Positions 7,379-15,725 of a stretch of 64,000 nt of DNA are shown here, in pieces. This stretch comes from Arthrobacter globiformis (GTDB lineage: Bacteria > Actinomycetota > Actinomycetes > Actinomycetales > Micrococcaceae). The DNA lies in NCBI RefSeq assembly GCF_030817195.1, contig NZ_JAUSYZ010000001.1:2852001-2916000 (forward strand), read 5' to 3'. The notes beneath the pieces are model-generated. The model did no database searches. It worked only from the letters and a program-made list of their open reading frames with translations, and was not told the origin of the DNA. Position numbers and translations under genes: made by a program. Each line of letters opens with the position of its first letter. Positions within the stretch are counted from its first letter, which is position 1.

Positions 7379-8207
7379 GCGGGCTAGTGGCATATTGGAT
7401 ACTGTACTCTGGGTCGCTTCGAGCGAGTGCTGTCCGCACGACTGAATCAGCGAGGATACGGGCCGGATCTACGAACGGTACCGCGACGTCCTCCGGTGCC
7501 AGGCCCACGGGGACCTCCGTGCAGCCCCCAATAATCGCCTCTGCGCCGGCATCCACAAGCTCCTGGGCAGCAGTGGTGAGTTGCGTCTTTATGGCCTGGC
7601 CGCCCTGGCCGCCCTTGATACCTCGAATGGAAGCCATCACCAGCTGTTCCTGGGAATCAGGCGCGGGGGAGAGGACCTGAACCCCAATCCGGTCCAGCCA
7701 GGACTGATAGAGGCCGGCTCTTTGCGTGCCGGTGGTCGAGAGCAGCCCCACGCGTCGAATGGCGGGCTTGAGCCGATGAACGTAGTTCGCCGTTTCCTCG
7801 ATCATGTGGATGATCGGGATGTCCACCTCTGTTTGCACTGCAGCGAGGAAGGCATGCGCGGTGTTGCAGGGGACAGCGAGCATCCTGGCTCCTGACTGCC
7901 GCAGCATCTTGGCGCCGGCGATCAGGGCCGGGGTCGGATCTTCTCCATGCGTGAGGAGGGCTTCAGTCCTGTCGGGAATGGTCGGATCCGACCAGATGAG
8001 CACCCGGAGGTGCTCCTGGTCCACGGCGGCCGGTGTTGCCTGAATCAGCTTCAGGTAGAAATCTGCGGTGGCCGCAGGACCCATGCCCCCGAGAATTCCG
8101 ACAACCCTGTTGCTTCCCGCACGGGCAGTCGTCCGCTGTATTCCGAGCAGGGGCAAGCCAGCCAGGGTTTTAACGGGTGCCGTCCCGGCGGTTTGCATCT
8201 TCTTCAT
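7365..8207 (-). CDS. Aspartate/glutamate racemase family protein
   Basis: Cofactor-independent amino-acid racemase of about 280 aa. The nucleotide-free two-domain fold is marked by VGILGGMGPAAT near the start. Both catalytic cysteines are present: VPCNTAH in the first half and GGCTEV in the second. Start chosen at ATG 8207 (AGGAAAAG upstream); the frame extends to 8264 without family similarity. It overlaps the GntR gene downstream, so both are co-expressed. A racemase fits a locus that also holds a D-amino-acid-type lyase and flavin oxidases: it may convert L- to D-aspartate or glutamate analogues, or the reverse. Exact substrate unknown. Confidence 0.9.
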   Translation of the reverse strand: MKKMQTAGTAPVKTLAGLPLLGIQRTTARAGSNRVVGILGGMGPAATADFYLKLIQATPAAVDQEHLRVLIWSDPTIPDRTEALLTHGEDPTPALIAGAKMLRQSGARMLAVPCNTAHAFLAAVQTEVDIPIIHMIEETANYVHRLKPAIRRVGLLSTTGTQRAGLYQSWLDRIGVQVLSPAPDSQEQLVMASIRGIKGGQGGQAIKTQLTTAAQELVDAGAEAIIGGCTEVPVGLAPEDVAVPFVDPARILADSVVRTALARSDPEYSIQYATSPHEYR

Positions 8208-8318
8208 GAACGTACTTTTCCTAGGGCAGAAGGGGCGATACCTCCAATATATTGCATTCTGCATATCGACGGAAGAGGCCGCGGAATAACGGATTGGTTA
8301 TTTGATTCGTGGCCCCTG

Positions 8319-10478
8319 CTAGGTCTTGCGGTGCTGCTCCGCTTCTTTCACGAGTTCGGTCAGCCAGGGCCGGTGCCCCTTGTGGAAAATCATTCCCTCA
8401 GGCAGGCCCTGGACCGTCGGCACCGAATTGGCGATGTCGATCGTGATCCGGCCGCCGGCCATGGGAGCGTTGCTGATGTGGAGGTCGCCGTAGGACTCCG
8501 GGAGGACAGGATCCATCCAGAAGCCGCCGCGGGAAACATGGGTGTCGTACCGCATCAGTGTCGTCACGAGCTGGATCGGCGTTGTGGCCGCCCAGGCCTG
8601 TGGTGAACACGCCGTCGGGTAGGGGACGGGCTCGGCGAACTGGTCCCGGCTGAAGCCGCAGAACAGCTCGGGCAGGCGGCCGTCGGAATATTCCGCGGCC
8701 TCCAGGAGGGCCGTGGAGATGCGCTGCGCCTCTGCCACGAAGCCGTAGCGCATCAGGCCTGCCGCGATGACTGCGTTGTCGTGCGGCCAGACCGAGCCGT
8801 TGTGGTAGCTCGCGGGGTTGTAGGCGCCCATGTCGCTGGCCAACGTACGCACGCCCCAGCCGCTGAACATCTCCGGCGACATGAGGTGTTCAGCCACCTG
8901 CGGCGCCTTATCCTCATCCACCAGGCCCACCCACAGGCAGTGGCCCATGTTGGACGCGCACGCGTCGACCTGCCGCTTCTTGCCGTCCAGGGCGATGGCG
9001 TAATACTCGCGTTCAGGGATCCAGAACTGCTCGTTGAACCGCTTCTTCAGTTGCTTCGCGCGGTCGGCGAGTTCATCGCCCAAAGGCGCGTCGCCGGCGT
9101 CGTACGCAATCCAGGCGCGCGCCATGTAGGCGTCGTAGACGTACGCCTGCGCTTCACAGAGCGCGATAGGGGGCTCGGCCATGCGGCCGTTGGCGAAGTT
9201 GATGCCGTCCCAGGAGTCCTTCCAGCCCTGGTTGATAAGCCCCCGCGGGTTGAGGCGCTCATACTCGACGAACCCGTCGCCATCCCTGTCGCCGTAATCA
9301 CGGATCCAGTCCAGTGCACGGTCCGCGTGCGGCAGCAGCGCGGCGATGGTTTCCTTGCCAAAGCCCCAGCGGCTCACCGATCCAAGTACCGTCACGAAGA
9401 GCGGGGTGGCGTCGATGCTGCCGTAGTAGACGGACTTGCCGCCGAGCGCGAGCCCGCTGGAGACGTCCAGCCTCACCTCGTGCAGGATCTTGCCCGGTTC
9501 CTCCTCGCTCATCTGGTCCACCACACTGCCCTGGCGGTCGGCCAGGGTTTGCAGCGTGCCCAGCGCCAGCGAGGGGTCTACAGGCATTGCCATCTCCGAC
9601 GCCCAGAGTGAGTCGCGGCCGAAGAGCGTCATGAACCACGGCGCACCAGCAGCGACCACAATCCGCTCCGGGTGGTTGGGGTCCTCGATGCGGAGCGCGC
9701 CAAGGTCGTCGTAGCTGCGCCGCAGGGTGCGTTCGATGGAGTGGTTGGCCATGTGCAGCTTGGGAATCTTGGCCACCCACTCCTGCCTGCGGCGGTCCCG
9801 GGGGGACAGTTTCTCGCCGTCACTATGGATGAACGACGGCGGGGGAGGACTCGTTGCCTCGGCGCTGGGCACCGCGGTGAGCACCGTACTCCACTGGCTG
9901 TGCGGCGCGAGGGACACACGGTAGGTCAGGGCGTCCTGGGTGACGTCGGCACCGGGAGCCTGGACCAGGAGTCCCTTCCGGACATCCTGCCAGACCGCGC
10001 GGATGGTCAAGGTATCACCGTCCGCTTCCCGGGTTTCTTCCCAGCGACCCTGGATCCGGGCCTCCTTGACCTCGAAAAGATCCGCGAAATCTGCCTCAGC
10101 ACTGACGGAAATGGTGCATTCGGCCGGGTCCGGGGAATAGTTGCGAATAGTGACCTGCTCCTGGATGCCTGCCCCCACTTCCCGCAGCCGCTCCACGATC
10201 AGCGGGCTGTCAGCATACCCATCGGAACGTGTGACGCGGCCGGCAAACAGCGCGCGGTATGGTTCTTTCGTCTCCGCGGCCAGCGGTTCCAGGGACTGGC
10301 CATTAACGGTCAGGCTCCAGCGGGACAGAATGCGCGTGTCCTGAAAGAAAACTCCGTGCGGATATTCCGGATGGATGTCCCCGTTCGGCAGGGAGATGCA
10401 AAAGGACGTGCCTTCCACCAGGGTAATCGTCCCTGCCCCCACAGGTCCGGCAGCAGTGTCCGCGTTCCATCCAGCCAT
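8319..10478 (-). CDS. Glycogen-debranching-like amylo-alpha-1,6-glucosidase family protein
   Basis: Protein of 719 aa with an N-terminal beta-rich GDE_N domain (about residues 10-200; EGTSFCISLPNGDIHPEYPHGVFFQDTRILSRW) and a C-terminal (alpha/alpha)6 barrel of GH15/GH63-like type (about 250-690), with GRDSLWASEMAM and YHNGSVWPHDNAVIA as recognisable segments. Actinobacterial members are poorly characterised and may act on glucans or small glucosides rather than glycogen. Start ATG 10478 has GAAGGGG upstream; an upstream extension shows no similarity. It has no obvious link with the amine genes around it. Confidence 0.9.
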   Translation of the reverse strand: MAGWNADTAAGPVGAGTITLVEGTSFCISLPNGDIHPEYPHGVFFQDTRILSRWSLTVNGQSLEPLAAETKEPYRALFAGRVTRSDGYADSPLIVERLREVGAGIQEQVTIRNYSPDPAECTISVSAEADFADLFEVKEARIQGRWEETREADGDTLTIRAVWQDVRKGLLVQAPGADVTQDALTYRVSLAPHSQWSTVLTAVPSAEATSPPPPSFIHSDGEKLSPRDRRRQEWVAKIPKLHMANHSIERTLRRSYDDLGALRIEDPNHPERIVVAAGAPWFMTLFGRDSLWASEMAMPVDPSLALGTLQTLADRQGSVVDQMSEEEPGKILHEVRLDVSSGLALGGKSVYYGSIDATPLFVTVLGSVSRWGFGKETIAALLPHADRALDWIRDYGDRDGDGFVEYERLNPRGLINQGWKDSWDGINFANGRMAEPPIALCEAQAYVYDAYMARAWIAYDAGDAPLGDELADRAKQLKKRFNEQFWIPEREYYAIALDGKKRQVDACASNMGHCLWVGLVDEDKAPQVAEHLMSPEMFSGWGVRTLASDMGAYNPASYHNGSVWPHDNAVIAAGLMRYGFVAEAQRISTALLEAAEYSDGRLPELFCGFSRDQFAEPVPYPTACSPQAWAATTPIQLVTTLMRYDTHVSRGGFWMDPVLPESYGDLHISNAPMAGGRITIDIANSVPTVQGLPEGMIFHKGHRPWLTELVKEAEQHRKT

Positions 10479-10643
10479 CCTGGCCCCTTCAAGAAACCGA
10501 CGCCACTGCGCCTGAACCTCATGTTGCAGACGGCCGGTGTCGCCAATTCTTTGACCGAAGATACTCTTGCTTGCTCCCGGAGGCCAGAGCACGCGGAAAT
10601 CCAGATGGACGTGCTCAAGCTGGGCCGGCAGGCAAGGAACCCT

Positions 10644-11843
10644 TCAGAGCGCCCTGAGTCCCTCCGCGAGCCGGGAAATGCCGAGCTCCGTGCGCTCAGG
10701 GGTTTGCGAGGCAAAGCACAGCCGCAAGGCGTTGCCGAACTGTCCGGTCACCGAAAACGCGCGACCCGGGATAAATGCCACACCATTCCGGACAGCCGCG
10801 TCAAAGAGTTTCGAAGTGTCGACGTGGTCACCGAAGGTGAGCCACAGGAAGAATCCGCCCTGGGGATTCGTCCATGTCGCCAGTCCGCTGAAGTGGTTTT
10901 CCAGCGATGTCTGCATCGCCCTCATCCGCGTCTGGTATTCGCTTCTGAGCCGGTCCAGATGTGGTTCAAGGTTACCGCGGCGCAGGAACTCGGCCGACAG
11001 GAGTTGACTGGGAACATTGGTGCAGGTATCCATGGTCTGTTTAGCATCAATGAGTTTCGCCACGATGGTGGGATCGGCGTCCACCCAGCCCACGCGGAGC
11101 CCGGGGGCCAGGATCTTGGAAAAGGTGCGGACGGAGAAGACGAGCGGATCTCCGCCGCCCAGCTCGCGGAATCCCGGGATGTGCCCGCCGTCGAAACGCA
11201 ACATGCCATAGGGGTCGTCGTCGATGATGATGCTCCGCCACTCTCTGGCCAGGGCGAGCAGAAGTAGCCGGCGATCCAGGGACATTGCCGTCCCGGTAGG
11301 GTTCTGGAAGTTCGGAATGACATAGATGGCTTTGGGCAGGCGCCCGGCCTTTTGAACCAGCTCCGGCAAGGCCTCCACGATCAGGCCGTCGTCGTCGATG
11401 GGCGCCTCCACGATGTCTGCACCGTAGGCGAGCAGCGTGGCGCTTCCGTTGGTGTATGTCGGCGCCTCGACGATCACAAGATCGCCCGGGTCAATAAAGA
11501 GCTTGCCCGCAAGGTCCAGGCCCTGCATTCCTCCGCTTGTGATGAGCAGCCGTTCGGCAGACGTGCGCTCGGGAGTCGTTTCCAGGTAGGCAAGGAGTTC
11601 GTCGCGGAGCGCGGTCTCGCCTTCAGTGGCTCCGTAGGCGAAAACTCCTGCCCCGTTACTGGCGAGAACGGAACTGTAGATCTCGCTGAAAGCTTCGGAC
11701 GGGACCGCTTCAGCAGCGGGACTCCCCATGGCGAAGCTGACGATGTCGTGCGTCTGCCGCTGCAGCAGGGATGTGCTCGAATCGATGACCGAACCGACCA
11801 AGCCCTTGGTGCGGGTTGCCCACGGGAGACCGGCGGCATTCAT
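10644..11843 (-). CDS. PLP-dependent aminotransferase, class I/II (LysN/MocR-like, no DNA-binding domain)
   Basis: Fold-type I aminotransferase of 399 aa. Visible landmarks are the GGMQGLDLAGKLFIDPGD segment, NFQNPTG, the DDDPYGMLRF loop and the PLP-lysine region VRTFSKILAPGLRVGW. It resembles 2-aminoadipate/branched-chain-type aminotransferases and the catalytic half of MocR regulators, but has no helix-turn-helix. ATG 11843 has GAGGAAAG upstream and overlaps the stop of the 99-aa gene in an ATGA, so translation is coupled. Substrate unknown; the locus suggests an amino-acid or amine donor imported by one of the ABC cassettes. Confidence 0.9.
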   Translation of the reverse strand: MNAAGLPWATRTKGLVGSVIDSSTSLLQRQTHDIVSFAMGSPAAEAVPSEAFSEIYSSVLASNGAGVFAYGATEGETALRDELLAYLETTPERTSAERLLITSGGMQGLDLAGKLFIDPGDLVIVEAPTYTNGSATLLAYGADIVEAPIDDDGLIVEALPELVQKAGRLPKAIYVIPNFQNPTGTAMSLDRRLLLLALAREWRSIIIDDDPYGMLRFDGGHIPGFRELGGGDPLVFSVRTFSKILAPGLRVGWVDADPTIVAKLIDAKQTMDTCTNVPSQLLSAEFLRRGNLEPHLDRLRSEYQTRMRAMQTSLENHFSGLATWTNPQGGFFLWLTFGDHVDTSKLFDAAVRNGVAFIPGRAFSVTGQFGNALRLCFASQTPERTELGISRLAEGLRAL

Positions 11844-12139
11844 GGCTTTCCTCGGCGCTGGGCCAAGAGCTGCAGTTCCCGCGAAACAGCTTCGATCGCA
11901 GCGGCTCGCGCGGCCAGCCTGCTCTTCTTGAGGTGTTTTGGTCCGAAGCGATTGGATGTGGACGAACGGTGGGAAGACTCGAGGGGGGCGTGGGAGCGCA
12001 GCGCTTGCCCCTCGGGCAGCGAACCCGAGAGAGGGTCGTGGAAGACCACCGCCGCTGTCGGTGAGGGGGCGCAGGCCGGCGACGGCTGGGGGCTGTCCTC
12101 GATCGTCGCAAAGGGAATACCGGGTGTTGGTTCGGTCAT
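11840..12139 (-). CDS. Hypothetical 99-aa protein coupled to the aminotransferase
   Basis: Not recognised. The N-terminal two thirds is Pro/Ser-rich and probably disordered; the last 30 residues (KKSRLAARAAAIEAVSREL onwards) form a basic amphipathic helix. The gene overlaps its upstream neighbour by ATGA (12136-12139) and its downstream neighbour by ATGA (11840-11843). These two exact overlaps are the main evidence that it is real. It might be a soluble cap or adaptor for the small membrane protein upstream; this is speculation. Confidence 0.55.
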   Translation of the reverse strand: MTEPTPGIPFATIEDSPQPSPACAPSPTAAVVFHDPLSGSLPEGQALRSHAPLESSHRSSTSNRFGPKHLKKSRLAARAAAIEAVSRELQLLAQRRGKP

Positions 12140-12333
12140 TGGAACGCGCCCAACTGAACATTAACAGCCAGGAGGACGGCGCCCAGGGCAAGGACTCCGG
12201 CGGAGATCTGCACTGGGACGTTGCCTTCGAACTTCCTTCGGCGGCATTCACGTGTTGCTGACCGCGGCAGTTGCGAGACTGCGCTTGAGCTGGTTAGGAG
12301 CCCTGCTGTGATGAGCAAGATCAGACTGAGCAT
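12136..12333 (-). CDS. Small two-TM membrane protein (65 aa)
   Basis: Not recognised. Two hydrophobic segments, at about residues 2-19 (LSLILLITAGLLTSSSAV) and 41-63 (VQISAGVLALGAVLLAVNV), are separated by a basic loop with RSATRECRRRK. It is the first gene of a three-gene set with the 99-aa protein and the aminotransferase, joined by ATGA overlaps. Its start is preceded by a G-rich GGGGGCGG, a weak ribosome site. It could be a small transporter accessory subunit. Confidence 0.55.
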   Translation of the reverse strand: MLSLILLITAGLLTSSSAVSQLPRSATRECRRRKFEGNVPVQISAGVLALGAVLLAVNVQLGAFQ

Positions 12334-12396
12334 TGCGCCGCCCCCAGACCCGGCGTTCGGCAGAGGCTTTTGAGTCGACGTGTTCCCGTGGTCTGC

Positions 12397-12615
12397 CTAG
12401 TAGGAGTAGACATTGCCCGAAACCAGCAGGTCGTAGTCATCCTCGACATGGAACAGGCGACGGTCTCCGATCTGGTCTGTTACCCAGATCGTTCGACCAT
12501 CCTCAGTCCGCTCATCGATCGAACCCTTGTAGCATTCGACGCCCTGGCGGCAAAGAGTGATGACGTCTCCGCGCTGCAGGGACGTCCACATGGATACACG
12601 ACGGCTCTGTCGCAT
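12397..12615 (-). CDS. Hypothetical 72-aa protein, probably SH3-like beta fold
   Basis: Not recognised by family. Composition is that of a folded protein (alternating charged and hydrophobic residues: WTSLQRGDVITLCRQG, GRTIWVTDQIGDRRLFHVED). Start ATG 12615 has AGAAAGG eight bases upstream. The opposite-strand frame covering the same DNA looks less protein-like. It is divergent from the cupin gene and shares with it the intergenic region containing the operator at 12741. Confidence 0.6.
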   Translation of the reverse strand: MRQSRRVSMWTSLQRGDVITLCRQGVECYKGSIDERTEDGRTIWVTDQIGDRRLFHVEDDYDLLVSGNVYSY

Positions 12616-12740
12616 TTTGTGTGCCTTTCTGTAATTGCCTCGGTGGCCGGGCCCGCCCTCCCCATCATTCGCTCCGGAAAAACGGTCGTCGTTCGCGGGC
12701 AGCTGCCGGTGGAAAAACTTCCATGCAAAGCCTATCGTCG

Positions 12741-12752
12741 ATTGTTGACAAT
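12741..12752. promoter_or_regulatory. GntR-type operator ATTGTTGACAAT
   Basis: A perfect match to the repeated operator (reverse complement ATTGTCAACAAT), preceded by ATCGTCG as in the sites near 6.4 kb. It lies 74 bases upstream of the cupin start and 125 bases upstream of the divergent 72-aa gene. The internal TTGACA could act as a -35 element, so binding would block RNA polymerase. Confidence 0.65.
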
Positions 12753-12826
12753 TGCTAGGATGAAATCCGTGCCCGCCAACGCAGGCAGGCAGCTAGGTAC
12801 AGGGCGCAGCCCACGAAGGAGCAACT

Positions 12827-13189
12827 ATGGTCAAGGCGACCGTCATGAGCGATGCAACAACTGCAAACCCGGGGGAACCCAAAGCCAAGGAAACCTCAAT
12901 TACCGAAGGACAGACCGAGGTCTCCCTGCGTCTCTGGGCCAGGGATGACTTCAAGACGGGCATCTGGGAGGTAACACCGGGAACGTTTAAGAGCACCCGG
13001 CCCGGCTATGACGAGATCTGCCAGATTCTGAGCGGGACCGGCACCATCACCGAGCCGGATGGCACCAGCTTCGACATCGGCCCGGGTACCCTGTTCGTTA
13101 CTCCTGCCGGCTGGGAGGGGAGTTGGACTATCCACGAGACGGTACGCAAGATGTGGGTTGTCAAGGACCTTCCGGCCACGGCTGAGTAG
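12827..13189 (+). CDS. Cupin domain protein (DUF861/cupin_3 type)
   Basis: Single-domain cupin of 120 aa. The family stretch DEICQILSGTGTITEPDGTSFDIGPGTLFVTPAGWEGSWTIHETVRKMWVV shows both cupin motifs in the compact cupin_3 form common near amine and amino-acid oxidase genes. Start ATG has GAAGGAG upstream; a second ATG six codons in is possible. It stands alone on the plus strand between an operator and a strong terminator. It may bind or isomerise a pathway intermediate; the biochemical role of this subgroup is mostly unknown. Confidence 0.85.
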   Translation: MVKATVMSDATTANPGEPKAKETSITEGQTEVSLRLWARDDFKTGIWEVTPGTFKSTRPGYDEICQILSGTGTITEPDGTSFDIGPGTLFVTPAGWEGSWTIHETVRKMWVVKDLPATAE

Positions 13190-13200
13190 TCCTCTACACC

Positions 13201-13240
13201 CACGTGCCCCCGGGCAGCAGCAGCTGCCCGGGGGCACGTG
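13201..13240. terminator. Bidirectional terminator hairpin
   Basis: A perfect 18-bp stem (CACGTGCCCCCGGGCAGC and its complement) with loop AGCA, between the convergent cupin and GntR genes. No U-run follows on either strand, but stem strength and position are typical of actinobacterial terminators. Confidence 0.8.
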
Positions 13241-13278
13241 TCCCGAAGATGCGGCCAGGTGCTGGGCCTGGGTGTCAG

Positions 13279-13950
13279 CTACTTGGTGGCGGTGAGATCG
13301 TCGACGGCCTTTTGCATGTGCCGTTTGATGGCGTTCTGGAGTCCCCTTCTGTCCCGTGCTGCCAGGAGATCCAGGATGTTCTGGTGCTCCTGCACGAGAT
13401 CATCCACACGAGGATAGGAGACCTCCAGACTGAGAATACACATCCGGGATTCGGCGGCTAGTGTCTCGTAGACCCGGATCAGGCGGGAATTTCCTGTGCC
13501 GGCGACGAAGGAGGTGTGGAACTGCATGTCCAGCCGTGCGATCGCCTGCCAGTCGGAAACGGCAACCTGCTTTGCCATGTCCTTGATGATTCCCTGCAGC
13601 ACGTCGCAGGTGTCTGTGATCTGTTCCTCGCTGCCGTCCAGCAGCGTATTTGCTGCGGCTGATTCCACGGCCTCGCGGACTGCGTAGATCTCCTTGATGT
13701 CCTCGGTTGTAAGCTCAAGAACGAACACTCCGCGGTTGCGGTGGTTGACCAGTATCCCTTCCTGGCACAGTCGCTGCAGTGCTTCCCGGAGCGGTCCCCT
13801 GGACGTGCGCAGCCGGCTGGCCATGGCAGACTCATTGATCTGCTCGCCCGGACGGAAGATCCCCTGCACGATTTGCTCCCGCAGTTGATCGGCAATCAGC
13901 TGGGCCGTGGGCCTTCCTTCCAGGACAAATAATCCTTCGGTTGCTGCCAT
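13279..13950 (-). CDS. GntR family transcriptional regulator, FCD type (paralog of 16902-17594)
   Basis: FadR-like regulator of 223 aa. The winged helix spans about residues 15-80 (REQIVQGIFRPGEQINESAMASRLRTSRGPLREALQRLCQEG) and an FCD domain follows with DMQFHTSFVAGTGN and a late QEHQNILDLLAARD. It agrees with the protein at 16902 in roughly four of five residues, so the pair arose by duplication. The start at ATG 13950 follows GATGAGG; the frame opens nine codons earlier, but that stretch is the conserved leader. It follows the ABC cassette at 14.0-16.6 kb and probably controls it through the ATTGTCRACRAT sites. Confidence 0.92.
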   Translation of the reverse strand: MAATEGLFVLEGRPTAQLIADQLREQIVQGIFRPGEQINESAMASRLRTSRGPLREALQRLCQEGILVNHRNRGVFVLELTTEDIKEIYAVREAVESAAANTLLDGSEEQITDTCDVLQGIIKDMAKQVAVSDWQAIARLDMQFHTSFVAGTGNSRLIRVYETLAAESRMCILSLEVSYPRVDDLVQEHQNILDLLAARDRRGLQNAIKRHMQKAVDDLTATK

Positions 13951-13956
13951 TTCATT

Positions 13957-13978
13957 CCTCATCTCACTCTTCGGCATA
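13957..13978 (-). promoter_or_regulatory. Conserved leader before GntR gene, copy 1
   Basis: Twenty-two bases ending in the ribosome-binding site GATGAGG are identical to 17603-17624, in front of the paralogous GntR gene. The core reads GCCGAAGAGTGAGATGAGG on the minus strand. Outside it the flanks differ, so selection or gene conversion has kept it. Confidence 0.6.
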
Positions 13979-14019
13979 CTACCTTTACCAGGCAGGGCAG
14001 GATGCTGGTTCCTTCATTG

Positions 14020-14787
14020 TTAGAGCACCTTTTCCAGGAAGGATTGGGTCCGGCGCTCCTTCGGATTGCGGAGAATTTCCCTGGCGTCGCCGCGCTCGAT
14101 GATGCAGCCTTCGGCCATGAACAGCAGCGAGTCTGCGACTTCGCGGGCGAACCCCATTTCGTGGGTAACCACCACCATGGTCATCCCTTTGCTGGCCAGG
14201 TCCTTCATGACGGCGAGGACTTCGCCGACCTTTTCGGGGTCCAGGGCCGACGTGGGTTCATCGAAGAGCATGATCTCGGGGTCCATCGCCAGGGAACGGG
14301 CGATGGCCACGCGCTGCTGTTGGCCGCCGGACAGCTGAGCGGGATAGTGGTGGCCGAAACCAGAGAGGCCCACACTGGCCAAAAGCTCGCTTGCCCGCGT
14401 GGTGGCCTGCTTCCTGTCATGGCCTTTGACCAGCACGGGGCCGGCCATGACATTCTCCTGGGCGGTCATGTTGGGGAAGAGGTTGAACTGCTGGAAGACC
14501 ATGCCGATCCTGGTGCGCTGGCGGGCGACATCCTTCGGGCTGAGGGCGTGATAGGCGGTTTCGGTTTCGTAGTACCCCAAATTTTCACCGTTGACTTTCA
14601 GGACTCCCGTATCGACGGTCTCCAGGCCGTTGATGCAGCGCAGGAGGGTGGACTTGCCGGAGCCGCTGGGTCCGATGATGCAGCAGACCTCTCCGCTGGC
14701 GATGTCCAGATCGATGCCTTGCAGGACTGTTTTCGGTCCGAAGGACTTCCGGATTCCACGGGCGTGAATGGTGCCGTCGGCAGTCAT
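14020..14787 (-). CDS. Amino-acid ABC transporter ATP-binding protein (cassette 2)
   Basis: ATPase of 255 aa that powers uptake with the permease and binding protein encoded upstream. Walker A GPSGSGKST is at about residues 39-47, the signature LSGGQQQR is mid-protein, Walker B IMLFDEPTSALDPE and the switch His in VVVTHEMG follow. The family is GlnQ/HisP. Its start overlaps the permease stop by ATGA. It is nearly colinear with the ATPase at 21649. A 69-base gap separates it from the downstream GntR gene, so all four genes may share a transcript. Confidence 0.96.
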   Translation of the reverse strand: MTADGTIHARGIRKSFGPKTVLQGIDLDIASGEVCCIIGPSGSGKSTLLRCINGLETVDTGVLKVNGENLGYYETETAYHALSPKDVARQRTRIGMVFQQFNLFPNMTAQENVMAGPVLVKGHDRKQATTRASELLASVGLSGFGHHYPAQLSGGQQQRVAIARSLAMDPEIMLFDEPTSALDPEKVGEVLAVMKDLASKGMTMVVVTHEMGFAREVADSLLFMAEGCIIERGDAREILRNPKERRTQSFLEKVL

Positions 14788-15716
14788 CGGGCAATGCCTT
14801 CCGGTGCTGTCAGGGGCCCTCGTCTTGCCTTCCTCGGCAGTGCGGAGGTTGCACGCGAGTACCTTTTCTCGAGCTTGGATTGCGGGTAGCTCAGGAGAAG
14901 GGTCATCGCGAGGTACCAGAGGCTGGCGACGATGAGCAGCGGGATGGTCTCGTAGGTGCGGGCGTAGATGAGCTGGGCGCTCTGGAGCAGCTCCGCAACG
15001 CCCAGCACGCTGACGAGGGAGGTTTCCTTGAACATGCCGATGACCTGATTTCCGGTCGCCGGGATGATCGAGGGCATCGCCTGGGGAATGATGACCTTGC
15101 GCATCTTCATCCCCGCGCTCATGCCGAGAGAGTCCGCGGCCTCGATCTGGCCCTTTCCGACGGCGGAGAAGCCTCCGCGGATGATCTCCGCCATGTAGGC
15201 GGCTTCATTGAGCGTGAGGCCGACCAGTGCTGCAGTGATGGGTGCCATCAAGGCATTGACATCGACGGCGGTGCTGATGTCGGTGAACGGAATACCGATC
15301 GTCAGGTTCGGGTACAGCGCAGCGATGTTGAACCAGAAGATCAGCTGTACCAGGACCGGGGTGCCGCGGAACAAAGTGATGTAGACGCCCGAGGTGGCGG
15401 CGACCGGTTTGATGCTGGATGCCCTCATAATGGCAAGCAGCAGGCCCAGCAGGGTGCCGAGCGCCATGCTTGCCAGGGTCAGGAAGACCGTGAGCAGCAG
15501 GCCACGGAGGATTGTTTCGTGGGTGAAGTATCTGGCGACTACATGCCACTTGAAGTTGGGATTGGTTGAAACAGAGATCAGAATGCCAAGACCAAGCAGG
15601 GTGCACAGAACCCACGCCACATACTCAGGGGTGCTCCGGCGCCGCAGCCTCGGTTTAAGGGCGGGGTTTACTGCGCCCAATGTAGGCTGCCTTCCGCGAT
15701 TAATGAACTTCAGCAC
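14784..15716 (-). CDS. Amino-acid ABC transporter permease (cassette 2)
   Basis: Membrane permease of 310 aa in the HisM family. After a basic N-terminus, the first segment is YVAWVLCTLLGLGILISV. The EAA loop is EAAYMAEIIRGGFSAVGKGQIEAADSLGMS. The start is GTG 15716 with GAGG eight bases upstream. It lies nine bases after the SBP stop and overlaps the ATPase by four bases. It is clearly paralogous to the permeases at 1-651 and 22413, but much less identical to them than they are to each other. Confidence 0.94.
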   Translation of the reverse strand: MLKFINRGRQPTLGAVNPALKPRLRRRSTPEYVAWVLCTLLGLGILISVSTNPNFKWHVVARYFTHETILRGLLLTVFLTLASMALGTLLGLLLAIMRASSIKPVAATSGVYITLFRGTPVLVQLIFWFNIAALYPNLTIGIPFTDISTAVDVNALMAPITAALVGLTLNEAAYMAEIIRGGFSAVGKGQIEAADSLGMSAGMKMRKVIIPQAMPSIIPATGNQVIGMFKETSLVSVLGVAELLQSAQLIYARTYETIPLLIVASLWYLAMTLLLSYPQSKLEKRYSRATSALPRKARRGPLTAPEGIAR

Positions 15717-15725
15717 TGTGGGTCC

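Noticed and set aside
9672..11267. 531-codon open frame on the plus strand across the debranching enzyme and aminotransferase
   Set aside because: Opposite-strand shadow caused by high GC; no ribosome site or domain, and both genes under it have clear family motifs.
12370..12948. 192-codon plus-strand frame over the 72-aa gene and cupin start
   Set aside because: Not protein-like after the first third and overlaps the better supported cupin in another frame.
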